From: an uncultured Eubacteriales bacterium
GTDB lineage: Bacteria > Bacillota > Clostridia > Oscillospirales > Oscillospiraceae
Reading direction: 5' to 3'
Assembly: GCA_900540545.1 (NCBI GenBank)
Contig: UQGJ01000008.1
Coordinates: 1-64,000, forward strand
DNA: 64,000 nucleotides
The translations under genes and the position numbers were made by a program. The notes below the pieces were generated by a model. That model had not been told where the DNA came from. It was given only the letters and a program-made list of their open reading frames with translations, and did not search any database. The stretch's first letter is position 1. Every line of letters starts with the position of its first letter. Below, piece by piece: positions 6,861-15,321 of this stretch.

Positions 6861-7705
6861 TGAAAAAGAAAACGAAAGTCCTGGACACCGTCTGGGTCAT
6901 CGCGCTGGCGCTGCTGTGCGTGGCCTACGTGTTCCCGGTGGTGCTGGTGCTGCTGAACTCCTTCAAAATCGAGACGGCCATCTCCACCTCCACCACCTTC
7001 CAGCTCCCCACGGCGGAGACCTTCGCGGGACTGCAGAACTACGTCAGCGCCATCTCCTCCCAGGGCTTCTTCAAGAGCCTTGGGTACAGCCTCTTTATCA
7101 CCGTCAGTTCCGTGGCCCTGATCCTGGTGTGCTGCTCCATGTGCGCGTGGTACATCGCCCGGAGCAAGGGGAAGTTCTCCAAACTGCTGTACTTCCTCTT
7201 CGTGCTGTCCATGGTGGTGCCCTTCCAGATGGTCATGTTCACCCTGTCCCAGACGGCCAACAAGCTCCACCTCACCAGCCCCTGGACCATCTGCATCATC
7301 TACCTGGGCTTTGGCGCGGGCTTGGCGGTGTTCATGTTCACCGGCTTTATGAAGTCCATCCCCATTGAGGTGGAGGAGGCCGCCATGATCGACGGCTGCA
7401 ACCCCATCCAGACCTTCTTTCTCATTGACATCCCCATTTTGAAGCCCACCCTGGTGTCCGTGGGCATCCTGGAGGCCATGTGGGTGTGGAACGACTACCT
7501 GCTGCCCTATCTGGTGCTGGACCGGGTCAAGGGGTATTACACCATCCCCATGCTTATCCAGAACTTCCGGGGCAGCTATGGAAAGGTGGAGATGGGGGCC
7601 ATGATGGCCTGCATCGTCCTGACCATCATCCCCATCGTCATCGTGTATCTGGCGGGCCAGAAGCACATCATCAAGGGCGTGGCCGCGGGGGCCGTGAAGG
7701 GGTGA
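6860..7705 (+). CDS. carbohydrate ABC transporter permease (MalG-type)
   Basis: A 281-residue membrane protein of the binding-protein-dependent permease family, with six predicted membrane segments. The EAA loop is EEAAMIDGCNPIQTFFLIDI at about residues 171-190, and the MalG-typical region WVWNDYLLPYLVL is also present. It forms the translocation channel with the preceding permease, whose stop it overlaps by one base (TAATG). It ends four bases before the LacI gene. The substrate is inferred from the neighbouring MalQ gene rather than from this sequence. Confidence 0.9.
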   Translation: MKKKTKVLDTVWVIALALLCVAYVFPVVLVLLNSFKIETAISTSTTFQLPTAETFAGLQNYVSAISSQGFFKSLGYSLFITVSSVALILVCCSMCAWYIARSKGKFSKLLYFLFVLSMVVPFQMVMFTLSQTANKLHLTSPWTICIIYLGFGAGLAVFMFTGFMKSIPIEVEEAAMIDGCNPIQTFFLIDIPILKPTLVSVGILEAMWVWNDYLLPYLVLDRVKGYYTIPMLIQNFRGSYGKVEMGAMMACIVLTIIPIVIVYLAGQKHIIKGVAAGAVKG

Positions 7706-7709
7706 GTCC

Positions 7710-8717
7710 ATGACCATCAAGGACATCGCCAGAGAGTCGGGCTACGCGGTGGGAACGGTGTCCCGGGTCCTCAACAACCGGCCCGACGTGTCGGAGGAGG
7801 CCCGGACCAAAATCATGGCGGTGGTGGAGAAAAACCACTTCCGCCTGAACAACAACGCCAAGCACCTGAAGCAGCAGGCCAGCAGCGGCATCGCCGTCAT
7901 CGTCAAGGGCACCCAGAACATGCTCTTCGCCGCCATTGTGGAGGTCCTCCAGGGCCTCATCAAGACCAAGGGCTACGCCTGCCTCATCTACTACATCGAC
8001 GAGGACGACGACGAACTGGAGCAGGCCCTCCAGGTCTGCCGGGAGCGGCGGCCCCAGGGCATCCTGTTTTTGGGCAGCAACCTGGAGTATTTCCGGGATT
8101 CCTTCGACCAGGTGGGGGTGCCCTGCGTGCTGGTGACCAACTCGGCGGCCAGCCTGGGCTATGACCGGCTATCCAGCGTGAGTACCGACGACGAGCGGGC
8201 GGCCCAGGCCGCCGTGGAATATCTGGTGGCTCAGGGGCACCGGAACATCGGGGTGCTGGGCGGGTACATCGAGCGCTCCCGGCCCTCCTTGGCCCGCTAT
8301 ACGGGCTGCCAGCGGGCCTTTGAGGCCAGTGGGCTGGCCTTCCAGCCTGAGCGGCAGTATGAGGCCGCCCGGTTCGCCCTGGGCAGCGGCTACCGGGCCA
8401 TGGAGCGGCTGCTGGACCGGATGCCGGAGCTGACCGCCGTGTTCGCCATGTCGGACGTGATGGCGGTGGGGGCCATCCGGGCCATCCGGGACCGGGGCCT
8501 GCGGGTGCCGGAGGATGTGTCCATCGTGGGCTTCGACGGCATCGAGCTGGGGGGCTATCTGACCCCCAAGCTGGCCACCGTCCGGCAGGACGGGGCCCAC
8601 ATTGCCCGCCGCGGCGTGGAGCTGCTGCTCCGGGCGGTGGAACAGCACGCCCCGGCGGTCCACGAGGTGGTCCCCTTTGAGCTGGTGACCGGCGAGAGCG
8701 TGAGACGGATCGACTGA
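7710..8717 (+). CDS. LacI-family transcriptional regulator
   Basis: A 335-residue repressor. The N-terminal HTH with hinge reads TIKDIARESGYAVGTVSRVL then NNRPDVSEEARTKI. The C-terminal part is a periplasmic-binding-protein-like sensor, with SIVGFDGIELGGYLTPKLAT and TVRQDG near the end. Situated between the permeases and malQ, it most likely binds the double palindrome at 4395-4425 and releases it on maltose or another maltodextrin signal. The hinge helix usually containing LxxxLxxxA is altered (NNAKHLKQQAS), which could affect half-site spacing and fits the unusual double operator. Ligand identity is inferred. Confidence 0.9.
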   Translation: MTIKDIARESGYAVGTVSRVLNNRPDVSEEARTKIMAVVEKNHFRLNNNAKHLKQQASSGIAVIVKGTQNMLFAAIVEVLQGLIKTKGYACLIYYIDEDDDELEQALQVCRERRPQGILFLGSNLEYFRDSFDQVGVPCVLVTNSAASLGYDRLSSVSTDDERAAQAAVEYLVAQGHRNIGVLGGYIERSRPSLARYTGCQRAFEASGLAFQPERQYEAARFALGSGYRAMERLLDRMPELTAVFAMSDVMAVGAIRAIRDRGLRVPEDVSIVGFDGIELGGYLTPKLATVRQDGAHIARRGVELLLRAVEQHAPAVHEVVPFELVTGESVRRID

Positions 8718-8750
8718 CGGACCCATAACGAGCAAAGGGCGTGACCCACC

Positions 8751-10229
8751 TTGAGAGAGAGCGGAATTTTGATGCACCTGTCCAGCCTGCCCTCCCCCCA
8801 CGGCATCGGGGCCATGGGGCGGGCGGCGCGGGAGTTTGTGGATTTTCTGGCGGCCGCGGGGCAGTCCTGCTGGCAGCTGCTGCCCATCTGCCCCACCAGC
8901 TACGGCGACTCCCCCTACCAGTCCTTTTCCACCTTCGCGGGCAACCCCTATTTCATCGACCTGGACGACCTGGCCGATGCGGGGCTGCTGGAGCGGGCGG
9001 AGTACGAGGGCGTGGACTGGGAGAGCAGGCCGGAGGACGTCAACTACGGGGCCTTGTATGAGAAGCGCTACCCCATCCTCCGCCGGGCGGCGGCCCGGCT
9101 GCTGGCCCAGCCCCCGGAGGATTACGGGGCCTTCTGCGGCCGGAACGGGGACTGGCTCCCCGACTACGCCCTGTTCATGGCCCTGAAGGACGCCCACGGG
9201 GGCGCGCCCTGGCGGGACTGGGAGCCCCCCCTGCGGAACCGGGATCCGGAGGCCATCCAAAGGGCCTGGGAGACCTGCGCCGGGGACGTGGCCTTCTACA
9301 CGGCCCTTCAATACCTCTTTTTCCACCAGTGGGAGGCGCTGAAGGGGTACGCCAACGGCAGGGGGGTCAAAATCATCGGGGACCTGCCCATCTATGTCTC
9401 CCTGGACAGCGTGGACGTGTGGGCCCACCCGGAGCTGTTCCAGCTGGATGAAAACCGGGACCCCAGGGAGGTCTCCGGCTGCCCCCCCGACGGCTTCTCC
9501 GCCGGCGGACAGCTCTGGGGCAACCCCCTCTTCGACTGGGAGGCTATGGCCGAGAACGGCTACGCCTGGTGGGCGGGGCGCATCGGATACCTGTGCCGGG
9601 TGTACGACGTGCTGCGCATCGACCACTTCCGGGGCTTTGACTCCTATTACGCCATCCCCTTCGGCGCCACCGACGCCCGGAACGGCCGCTGGCGGCAGGG
9701 GCCGGGCATGGACTTGTTCCGGGCGGTGGAGCGGGCCGTGGGCAAGCAGCCCATCATTGCCGAGGACCTGGGCTTTCTCACCGACTCGGTGCGGCAGCTC
9801 CTGGCCGACAGCGGCTTCCCCGGCATGAAGGTGCTGGAGTTCGCCTTTGACAGCCGAGATGAGGATAGCAGCAGCTATCTGCCCCACACCTACCCCCGGC
9901 ACTGCGTGGCCTACGCCGGGACCCACGACAATGACACCATCCTGGGCTGGATGGACTCCGCCGACCCCGCCGACGTGGCCTATGCCAAGGAGTATCTGGG
10001 CCTCAACGAGGCGGAGGGGTACCACTGGGGCATGATGCGGGCGCTGTGGGCCAGCGTGGCAGACCTCACCGTGGTCCAGGCCCAGGACCTGCTGGGCCTG
10101 GGGGGAGAGGCCCGGATGAACGAGCCCTCCACCGTGGGGAAGAACTGGCGCTGGCGGGCCCTGCCGGGGGCCTTCGACGAGGCGCTGGCCGCCCGGGTCC
10201 GGCGGGCGATGAAGATTTACGGAAGATAG
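8751..10229 (+). CDS. malQ: 4-alpha-glucanotransferase (amylomaltase)
   Basis: A 492-residue GH77 enzyme that transfers alpha-1,4-glucan segments between maltodextrins, releasing glucose. Visible features are the N-terminal ILMHLSSLPSPHGIG, DLPIYVSLDSVDVWAHPELF, the nucleophile motif RIDHFRGFD, the general acid Glu in IIAEDLG and the third acid in AGTHDNDT. Length matches bacterial MalQ of about 500 residues. The start codon is TTG at 8751; no in-frame ATG lies before the conserved N-terminus. It ends the operon and completes a take-up-and-disproportionate pathway for starch or maltodextrin fragments, with phosphorylase or glucosidase presumably elsewhere. Confidence 0.93.
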   Translation: MRESGILMHLSSLPSPHGIGAMGRAAREFVDFLAAAGQSCWQLLPICPTSYGDSPYQSFSTFAGNPYFIDLDDLADAGLLERAEYEGVDWESRPEDVNYGALYEKRYPILRRAAARLLAQPPEDYGAFCGRNGDWLPDYALFMALKDAHGGAPWRDWEPPLRNRDPEAIQRAWETCAGDVAFYTALQYLFFHQWEALKGYANGRGVKIIGDLPIYVSLDSVDVWAHPELFQLDENRDPREVSGCPPDGFSAGGQLWGNPLFDWEAMAENGYAWWAGRIGYLCRVYDVLRIDHFRGFDSYYAIPFGATDARNGRWRQGPGMDLFRAVERAVGKQPIIAEDLGFLTDSVRQLLADSGFPGMKVLEFAFDSRDEDSSSYLPHTYPRHCVAYAGTHDNDTILGWMDSADPADVAYAKEYLGLNEAEGYHWGMMRALWASVADLTVVQAQDLLGLGGEARMNEPSTVGKNWRWRALPGAFDEALAARVRRAMKIYGR

Positions 10230-10231
10230 GG

Positions 10232-10272
10232 AGAGGCCCCGCTGTGGTGTGTGCCACGGCGGGGCCTTTTTA
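10232..10272 (+). terminator. intrinsic terminator after malQ
   Basis: Stem built from AGGCCCCGC and GCGGGGCCT with an internal GTG/CAC extension, followed by five T. Confidence 0.85.
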
Positions 10273-10279
10273 TGTCAGG

Positions 10280-10899
10280 GCGGGGCCCTGCCGGGGGCGG
10301 AGTCCCTCCGGGGGGTTTCCTTTCTGATTTCAGAAAGGAAACCGAAAGAAAACCAGGGGGCCGACACGGGGCTTTTCAAGCCCCTATCGTCGGCCCCCTG
10401 GACCCCAGAGAACGTCCGGGCGGCGGTACGGGTTTTGGGGGCTGGCAAGACTTGAGAGCTGTTGCAGCCCGTATCGGTCTGGCGCTGGAACGACTTCGGC
10501 TGCCGCCCCTCGGCACATCACCCGGCAAACCTTGTGAGTAGTTGCGTTTTCATCGGTGCAAACAAGCCGCCATTGGTTGAAATGTTTTCGAATCGGCCTT
10601 CCGCCCATTGGCAGTCGGCACGGGCGGCCTTTGGCCGCCTGCGTTCCCGCACCAGCCTTGCCGGGTACTGCCATGCTAGGCGCGCTACGCCAGCGCATGG
10701 GGGTGAAGAACCGCGTGTTAGGCCGTAACGGCCGGGGCGGGCGCTGAAAGGCAGACTTGTTACCTCTAGCCGGTTTCGACCTCATGCCCCGTCGGCGCCG
10801 CCCCAGGTCCAGGGCCGCGGCCCTGGTTTTCTTTCCGTTCTCTTTCTCAAATGAGAAAGAGAACCCCCGCCGGAGGCGCCGCCCCACGGAGGGACTCCG
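10280..10899 (+). repeat. copy 1 of a TIR-bearing non-coding repeat family (about 620 bp)
   Basis: Fills the malQ-ybeY gap. Both ends carry inverted copies of the same roughly 80-bp module: GGAGTCCCTCC, then a hairpin of type CCTTTCTG/CAGAAAGG, then GAAAGAAAACCAGGG. The right end (10818-10899) has CCAGGGCCGCGGCCCTGG followed by TTTTCTTT and a second hairpin, CTCTTTCTC/GAGAAAGAG. Interior landmarks are GAGTAGTTGCGTTTTCATCG and TAGGCCGTAACGGCC. Other copies lie at 13694-14343 and 20289-20938 in the opposite orientation, and pieces at 22850-22932, 24600-24905, 49052-49140 and 57178-57447. No credible reading frame was seen. Confidence 0.85.
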
Positions 10900-10920
10900 A
10901 TTTGTAAAGGAGAACACCCC

Positions 10921-11409
10921 ATGAACCACGAAATCGTCATTGAGTCTGAACTAGAGGGGGACATGCCCTGGGAGGGGCTGCTCCGCAGAGCCATCTGCGC
11001 CGCCCTGGACGCCGAGGGGGTGGCCGCGCCCTGCGAGGTGGACGTGCTCATCACCGACGACGAGGGCATCCGCGCCATCAACCTGGAACAGCGGGGGGTG
11101 GACAGGCCCACCGACGTGCTGAGTTTCCCCATGTTCGAGTACGTCCCCGGACAGCCGCCCAGGGACGGGGCCGACGCCGACCCGGAGACGGGGCTGGTGC
11201 CCCTGGGGGACATGGTTATTTCCCTGGAGCGGTGCGCCGCCCAGGCCCAGGAGTTCGGCCACCCGTTGGAGCGGGAGCTGGCCTATCTGGCCGTCCACTC
11301 CGCCCTGCACCTGCTGGGCTACGACCACATGGACGAGGGCCCGGAGAAGGCCCGGATGCGGGCGCGGGAAGAGGCCATTCTGGGCGAACTGGGCATCACA
11401 AGGGAGTGA
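10921..11409 (+). CDS. ybeY: rRNA maturation endoribonuclease YbeY
   Basis: A 162-residue metal-dependent endoribonuclease involved in 16S rRNA 3'-end maturation and ribosome quality control. The signature zinc-binding motif HSALHLLGYDHMDE (three His, H-x3-H-x5-H) lies at about residues 121-134. The family sequence TDVLSFPMFE is also present. The start has AAAGGAG 11 bases before the ATG. It heads a cluster leading to era, as in many Firmicutes, although the usual dgkA and cdd are replaced here by a small membrane protein and a hydrolase. Confidence 0.93.
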   Translation: MNHEIVIESELEGDMPWEGLLRRAICAALDAEGVAAPCEVDVLITDDEGIRAINLEQRGVDRPTDVLSFPMFEYVPGQPPRDGADADPETGLVPLGDMVISLERCAAQAQEFGHPLERELAYLAVHSALHLLGYDHMDEGPEKARMRAREEAILGELGITRE

Positions 11410-11416
11410 GGTCGGC

Positions 11417-11707
11417 ATGAAAATAGGTCACAGGGTGGCACTGGGGGCCATCGCGCTGTTTTTCCTGGTCACGGTTGGAAAAAGCCTGGCGGCCTCGGCC
11501 ATGGGGGCGCGGGTCCGGCTGGACGTGGTACTGCCCGCTACTCTGGTATTCTTCCTGCCCATTCGGAGCACCCGGCCGGACGGGGTGCGGCTGTACAGCG
11601 CCTTGCTCTACCGGGTGGTCTCCCGGCCCACTGAAGCGGGAAACCGGGAGAGGGTGGTCCAGTGGTGGCCGAAGAATACCAAGCCCCTGGACGAAGATAA
11701 AAAATAG
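11417..11707 (+). CDS. small membrane protein of unknown function
   Basis: A 96-residue protein with one or two hydrophobic segments (GAIALFFLVTVGKSLAASAM and VVLPATLVFFLPI) and a charged C-terminus ending in DEDKK. It begins seven bases after the ybeY stop and is followed 14 bases later by a hydrolase gene. No family was recognised. Possibly it is a membrane accessory of the following hydrolase, but nothing in the sequence proves this. Confidence 0.6.
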   Translation: MKIGHRVALGAIALFFLVTVGKSLAASAMGARVRLDVVLPATLVFFLPIRSTRPDGVRLYSALLYRVVSRPTEAGNRERVVQWWPKNTKPLDEDKK

Positions 11708-11721
11708 AGGATGGAAACCGA

Positions 11722-12801
11722 ATGGACATGATACTGCTTCTGGCCCTGGGGCTGCTCCTCCTGCTGGCGCTCATCCTTTTGACTGGAAAGCTGTGCAGGG
11801 CGCGGCGGTACAAAATCCGCACGGAAGCGGGCGTGCAGAGGACGGAGTACATCACCATCGGCGGAATCGGGCAGTATATCCAAATCCGGGGGTGGGACCG
11901 GGCCAACCCGGTGATGCTCATCCTCCACGGCGGCCCGGGCGGCAGCATGGCCTACTATTCCTATGGCTGGCAGGCGGAGCTGGAGCGGCACTATACCGTC
12001 GTCCACTGGGACCAGCGGGGCTGCGGGAACACCTATTTTCATGATACGGGGGCCGCGAGACCCACCTTGGAACTGCTGCTGTCCGACTTGGACGAGCTGG
12101 TGGATTACCTCCGTTCAACGTTTGACCAGGAGAAGGTCGTTTTGATGGGCCACTCCTGGGGGACCTACCTGGGCGCGCTCTACGCGGGGCGGCACGGGGA
12201 AAAGATGTCCGCCTATGTGGCGGTGAGCCAGATGCTGGACTTCAAGAAGTCCGAGGAGGTCTCGGCGCGGGAGGCCATGGGCTTGGCCCGGGCGGCGGGC
12301 CGGGAGCGGGACGCGGAGGAGATCGGCGGTATGCTGGCGGACCTCCTGGCGGCCCGGACCTTCGGAAAGACGGAGGCTACGGCGCTGCTGAAGCTCCGGC
12401 AGAAGAAGGAGAAGTATCTGCCGCCCCAATACCCAAGGGGGATGGGGGCGGTCCGAATTTTCTCCCCCTATATGACCTGGAACGACTTCAAGTGGATGCT
12501 GAGTTTTGAGAATATGATCGCGTCCAACGGCGAACTCTACCGGGCGCTCCTGTCGGAGGAGACGGCGACCATCGACGGGAGCCGGCGGAGGTATGAGATG
12601 CCGGTCATTCTGGTGGCGGGGGCGCGGGACTGGACCACGCCGCGCTGTCTGGCGGAGGCATATTTCGACCATATCTCCGCGCCGCGGAAAGAGCTGATTG
12701 TGATGGAGGACGCGGGACATATCCCGTTTCTCGATAGACCGGACGAGTTTTCGGAAAAGCTGTTAAATACGCTCAAGAAAGTTGAGGATCACCTGAAATG
12801 A
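11722..12801 (+). CDS. membrane-anchored alpha/beta hydrolase (proline iminopeptidase-like)
   Basis: A 359-residue protein with an N-terminal membrane anchor (residues 4-23, mostly Leu) and an alpha/beta-hydrolase fold. The oxyanion motif HGGPGG, WDQRGCGN and the nucleophile elbow GHSWGTYLG are characteristic of the prolyl-aminopeptidase S33 group. The acid and histidine are probably Asp in VAGARDWTTP and His in EDAGHIPF. Its stop overlaps the era start by four bases (ATGA), so the two are translationally coupled. Substrate is unknown; a peptide or ester is possible. Confidence 0.82.
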   Translation: MDMILLLALGLLLLLALILLTGKLCRARRYKIRTEAGVQRTEYITIGGIGQYIQIRGWDRANPVMLILHGGPGGSMAYYSYGWQAELERHYTVVHWDQRGCGNTYFHDTGAARPTLELLLSDLDELVDYLRSTFDQEKVVLMGHSWGTYLGALYAGRHGEKMSAYVAVSQMLDFKKSEEVSAREAMGLARAAGRERDAEEIGGMLADLLAARTFGKTEATALLKLRQKKEKYLPPQYPRGMGAVRIFSPYMTWNDFKWMLSFENMIASNGELYRALLSEETATIDGSRRRYEMPVILVAGARDWTTPRCLAEAYFDHISAPRKELIVMEDAGHIPFLDRPDEFSEKLLNTLKKVEDHLK

Positions 12802-13691
12802 ACATCAAAAAATCCGGCATGATCTCCATCGTGGGGCGGCCCAACGTGGGCAAGTCCACCCTGACCAACGCCCTGGTGGGGGAGAAGATCGCCATCGTCA
12901 CCAACAAGCCCCAGACCACCCGCAACCGCATCTGCGCCATCCTGAACCGGGGGGAGAGCCAGTTCGTGTTCCTGGACACGCCGGGGCTGCACAAGGCCCG
13001 CTCCCGGCTGGGAGACTATATGGTCAAGGTGGTGCGGGAGAGCGTGGCCGACGTGGACGCCGCCATGCTCCTGGTGGAGCCGGTGCCCAGCGTGGGCGGC
13101 CCGGAGACTGAGCTCATAGGGCGGCTCAAGGCCCTGCGGGTGCCCACGGTGCTGGTTATCAACAAAATCGACACGGTGAAAAAGGAGGACCTGCTCTCCG
13201 TCATGCAGGCCTATCAGGAGGCCCACGCGTTCCAGGCCATCGTGCCCATCTCCGCCAAGAGTGGGGAGGGCATCGACGAGCTGCTGAACGTGTTGGAGCA
13301 GTTCTTGCCCGAGGGGCCTCAGCTCTTCCCTGACGACATGGTGACGGACCAGCCGGAGCGGCAGGTCTGCGCCGAGATCATCCGGGAAAAACTGCTGCTG
13401 TGCCTGGACAAGGAGATTCCCCACGGCACGGCGGTGGAGATCACCAAGTTCTCCGAGCGGGAGAGCGAGATCATCGACGTGGAGGCCACGATTTTCTGCG
13501 AGAAGAACAGCCATAAGGGCATCATCATCGGGAAAAACGGGGCCATGCTGAAGAAAATCTCCACCCTGGCCCGGAAGGACATCGAGACCTTCATGGGGAC
13601 TAAGGTCTATCTGGAGACCTGGGTGAAGGTCAAGGAAAACTGGCGGGATAATGTGAATTTTATTCGGAATGTGGGGTATACGGAGGAGTAA
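12798..13691 (+). CDS. era: GTPase Era
   Basis: A 297-residue essential GTPase that binds 16S rRNA during 30S assembly. G1 is GRPNVGKST (residues 10-18), G3 DTPGLH, and G4 NKID. The C-terminal KH domain carries the RNA-binding signature GIIIGKNGAMLKKI. Length is normal for the family. It overlaps the preceding hydrolase stop by four bases. Downstream, a large non-coding repeat separates it from yqzL and recO, which are usually adjacent. Confidence 0.95.
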   Translation: MNIKKSGMISIVGRPNVGKSTLTNALVGEKIAIVTNKPQTTRNRICAILNRGESQFVFLDTPGLHKARSRLGDYMVKVVRESVADVDAAMLLVEPVPSVGGPETELIGRLKALRVPTVLVINKIDTVKKEDLLSVMQAYQEAHAFQAIVPISAKSGEGIDELLNVLEQFLPEGPQLFPDDMVTDQPERQVCAEIIREKLLLCLDKEIPHGTAVEITKFSERESEIIDVEATIFCEKNSHKGIIIGKNGAMLKKISTLARKDIETFMGTKVYLETWVKVKENWRDNVNFIRNVGYTEE

Positions 13692-13693
13692 AG

Positions 13694-14343
13694 GACGGCG
13701 CTCCCGCGCGGGGGTCCTCTTTCTCGTTTGAGAAAGAGGACGGAAAGAAAACCAGGGCTTCGGCCCTGGACCCGTGGGGCGGCGCCAACGGGGCGTGGCA
13801 GTCGAAACCGGCTAGAGGAAACAAGTCTGCCCTCCAGCCCCCGCCCCGGCCGTTACGGCCTGTCACGCAGTTGTTCGCCCCGTTTGCGCTGGCGCGGCGC
13901 GCCTAACTTGCGCAATACCCGGCATGGCTGGTGCGGTAACGGGCCGCCGGGGTCGGCGGCCCCTACGGCAGGAAGCCGAAGGTCTCTTGTAGGGGCCGCC
14001 CACTGGGCGGCCCGTGCCGACTGGCAACGGGCAGAAGGCTGATTCAAAAACGCACAACCCAATGGCGGCCCGTTTGCACCCATCAAAACGCAACTACTAT
14101 CAAGTTTTGCCGGGTCATATGCCGAGGGGCGATAGCCGGAGTTGTTCGTGCGCCAGACCAATACGAGCTGCAACGGCGCACAAGTCTTGCCAGCCCCCAA
14201 AGACCGTACCGCCGCCCGGACGTTCTCCGGGGTCCAGGGGGCGGCGTATAGGGCCTTGAAAAGGCCCGTGCCGCCCCTTGGTTTTCTTTTGGTTCCTTTC
14301 TCAAACGAGAAAGGAACGCCCCTGGCAGGGGCACGCCCCTGAA
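13694..14343 (-). repeat. copy 2 of the TIR-bearing repeat family (about 650 bp)
   Basis: Occupies the era-yqzL gap, inverted relative to copy 1. The left end has CCTCTTTCTC/GAGAAAGAGG followed by CCAGGGCTTCGGCCCTGG. The right end has GGTTTTCTTT then CCTTTCTC/GAGAAAGG. The interior contains GGCCGTTACGGCC and CGCAACTACTATCAAG. A nested inverted pair of REP-like units lies at about 13940-14015 (GGGCCGCC...GGCGGCCCCTACGG and GTAGGGGCCGCCCACTGGG), which copy 1 lacks. Confidence 0.85.
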
Positions 14344-14411
14344 TCGAAAAATTTTACCGCTTATAAACACCATGAATTCAGCCACCCTAACTCCAGAAGG
14401 GGGTTGTTTGC

Positions 14412-14522
14412 ATGACGTCCGAAACCCTGTGGAAGCTGTTCCTGGCCACCGGCCTGCCGGAGGCCTACACCCTGTTCTGCCTCCTGCGGGAGGAAGAGGA
14501 GAACCAGGTCAAGACCGCATAA
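14412..14522 (+). CDS. yqzL: YqzL-family small protein
   Basis: A 36-residue protein starting MTSETLWKLFLATGLPEAYT and ending in an acidic EEEEN stretch. It matches the YqzL pattern (TWKLFxxTGxxxAY) and position: in Bacillus the tiny yqzL gene lies between era and recO. The ribosome site is AGAAGGGGG about 12 bases upstream. Function is unknown; a short amphipathic helix is the only visible structure. It was identified by reading the spacer directly, since its length is below usual gene-finding cut-offs. Confidence 0.85.
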   Translation: MTSETLWKLFLATGLPEAYTLFCLLREEEENQVKTA

Positions 14523-14523
14523 A

Positions 14524-14541
14524 CGGCTCCCCGGAGCCGTA
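14524..14541 (+). other. short hairpin between yqzL and recO
   Basis: ACGGCTCC / GGAGCCGT inverted repeat with a two-base centre, one base after the yqzL stop. There is no T-tract, so it may modulate readthrough or stabilise mRNA. Confidence 0.4.
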
Positions 14542-14559
14542 CATAAATCAGGTGAGAGT

Positions 14560-15321
14560 ATGCACATCAAGACCCAGGGCCTGGTCCTGCGGGAGGCCGG
14601 CTACAAGGAGTCCGACAAGATTTTGACCGTACTCACCCGGGAGGGGGGCAAGCGGACCGTGAAGGCCCGGGGCTGCCGCAAAAAAAACAGCCCTCTGGCC
14701 GCCGCGGCCCAACTGCTGGTGTGGTCGGACATGACCCTCTTTGAATACCGGGACTACTTCACCCTCAACGAGGCCGATTCCCTGGAGCAGTTCTGGGGGG
14801 TCAAGGCCGATTTGGTCAAGCTGTCATTGGGGTCCTACTTCGCCGAGGTGGCCGAGGCGGTGGCCGAGGAGGGGCGGCCAGACGGGGGGCTGTTGTCCCT
14901 GGTGCTGAACTCCCTCTACGCCCTGGACAAGCTGAACAAGCCGCTGGCCCTCATCAAGGCGGCCTTTGAACTGAAGCTGCTGTGCGTGGCGGGGTACGAG
15001 CCCATGCTGGACGCCTGCGCGGTGTGCGGGGTCCCGGACCCGGCAGAGCCGCGGCTGGATTTGAGCGAGGGGGTCCTCCACTGTTCCGGGTGTCCGGCGG
15101 GGGAGGGCATCTCCATGCCCCTGGACGGGACCAGCCTGGCGGCCATGCGCCACGTGGTCTACGGCGACCCCAAGCGTCTGTTCTCCTTCCCCATGGACGC
15201 CCCCGGCATGAAGCGGATGGGGGACGCCTGCGAGGCCTTTCTGCTGACCCAGATGGAGCGGGGATTCCGGACCCTGGACTTCTATAAACAATTGACATAT
15301 GACGGAGGGGCAATGACATGA
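14560..15321 (+). CDS. recO: DNA repair protein RecO
   Basis: A 253-residue recombination mediator that loads RecA onto SSB-coated single-stranded DNA with RecF and RecR. The N-terminal OB-fold begins with TQGLVLREAGYKESDKILTV. The C-terminal region contains a four-cysteine zinc-binding set in CAVCGVPDPA and HCSGCPAGEG. AGGTGAG precedes the ATG. The stop overlaps the PhzF start (ATGA), so the repair gene is coupled to a run of unrelated small enzymes and mutS2. Confidence 0.93.
   Translation: MHIKTQGLVLREAGYKESDKILTVLTREGGKRTVKARGCRKKNSPLAAAAQLLVWSDMTLFEYRDYFTLNEADSLEQFWGVKADLVKLSLGSYFAEVAEAVAEEGRPDGGLLSLVLNSLYALDKLNKPLALIKAAFELKLLCVAGYEPMLDACAVCGVPDPAEPRLDLSEGVLHCSGCPAGEGISMPLDGTSLAAMRHVVYGDPKRLFSFPMDAPGMKRMGDACEAFLLTQMERGFRTLDFYKQLTYDGGAMT

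Noticed and set aside
10251..10929. Small frames inside the large intergenic repeats (also near 13.7-14.3 and 20.4-21.0 kb)
   Set aside because: They are not conserved in frame between repeat copies, overlap hairpins and show no domain; similar peptides arise only because the DNA is repeated.
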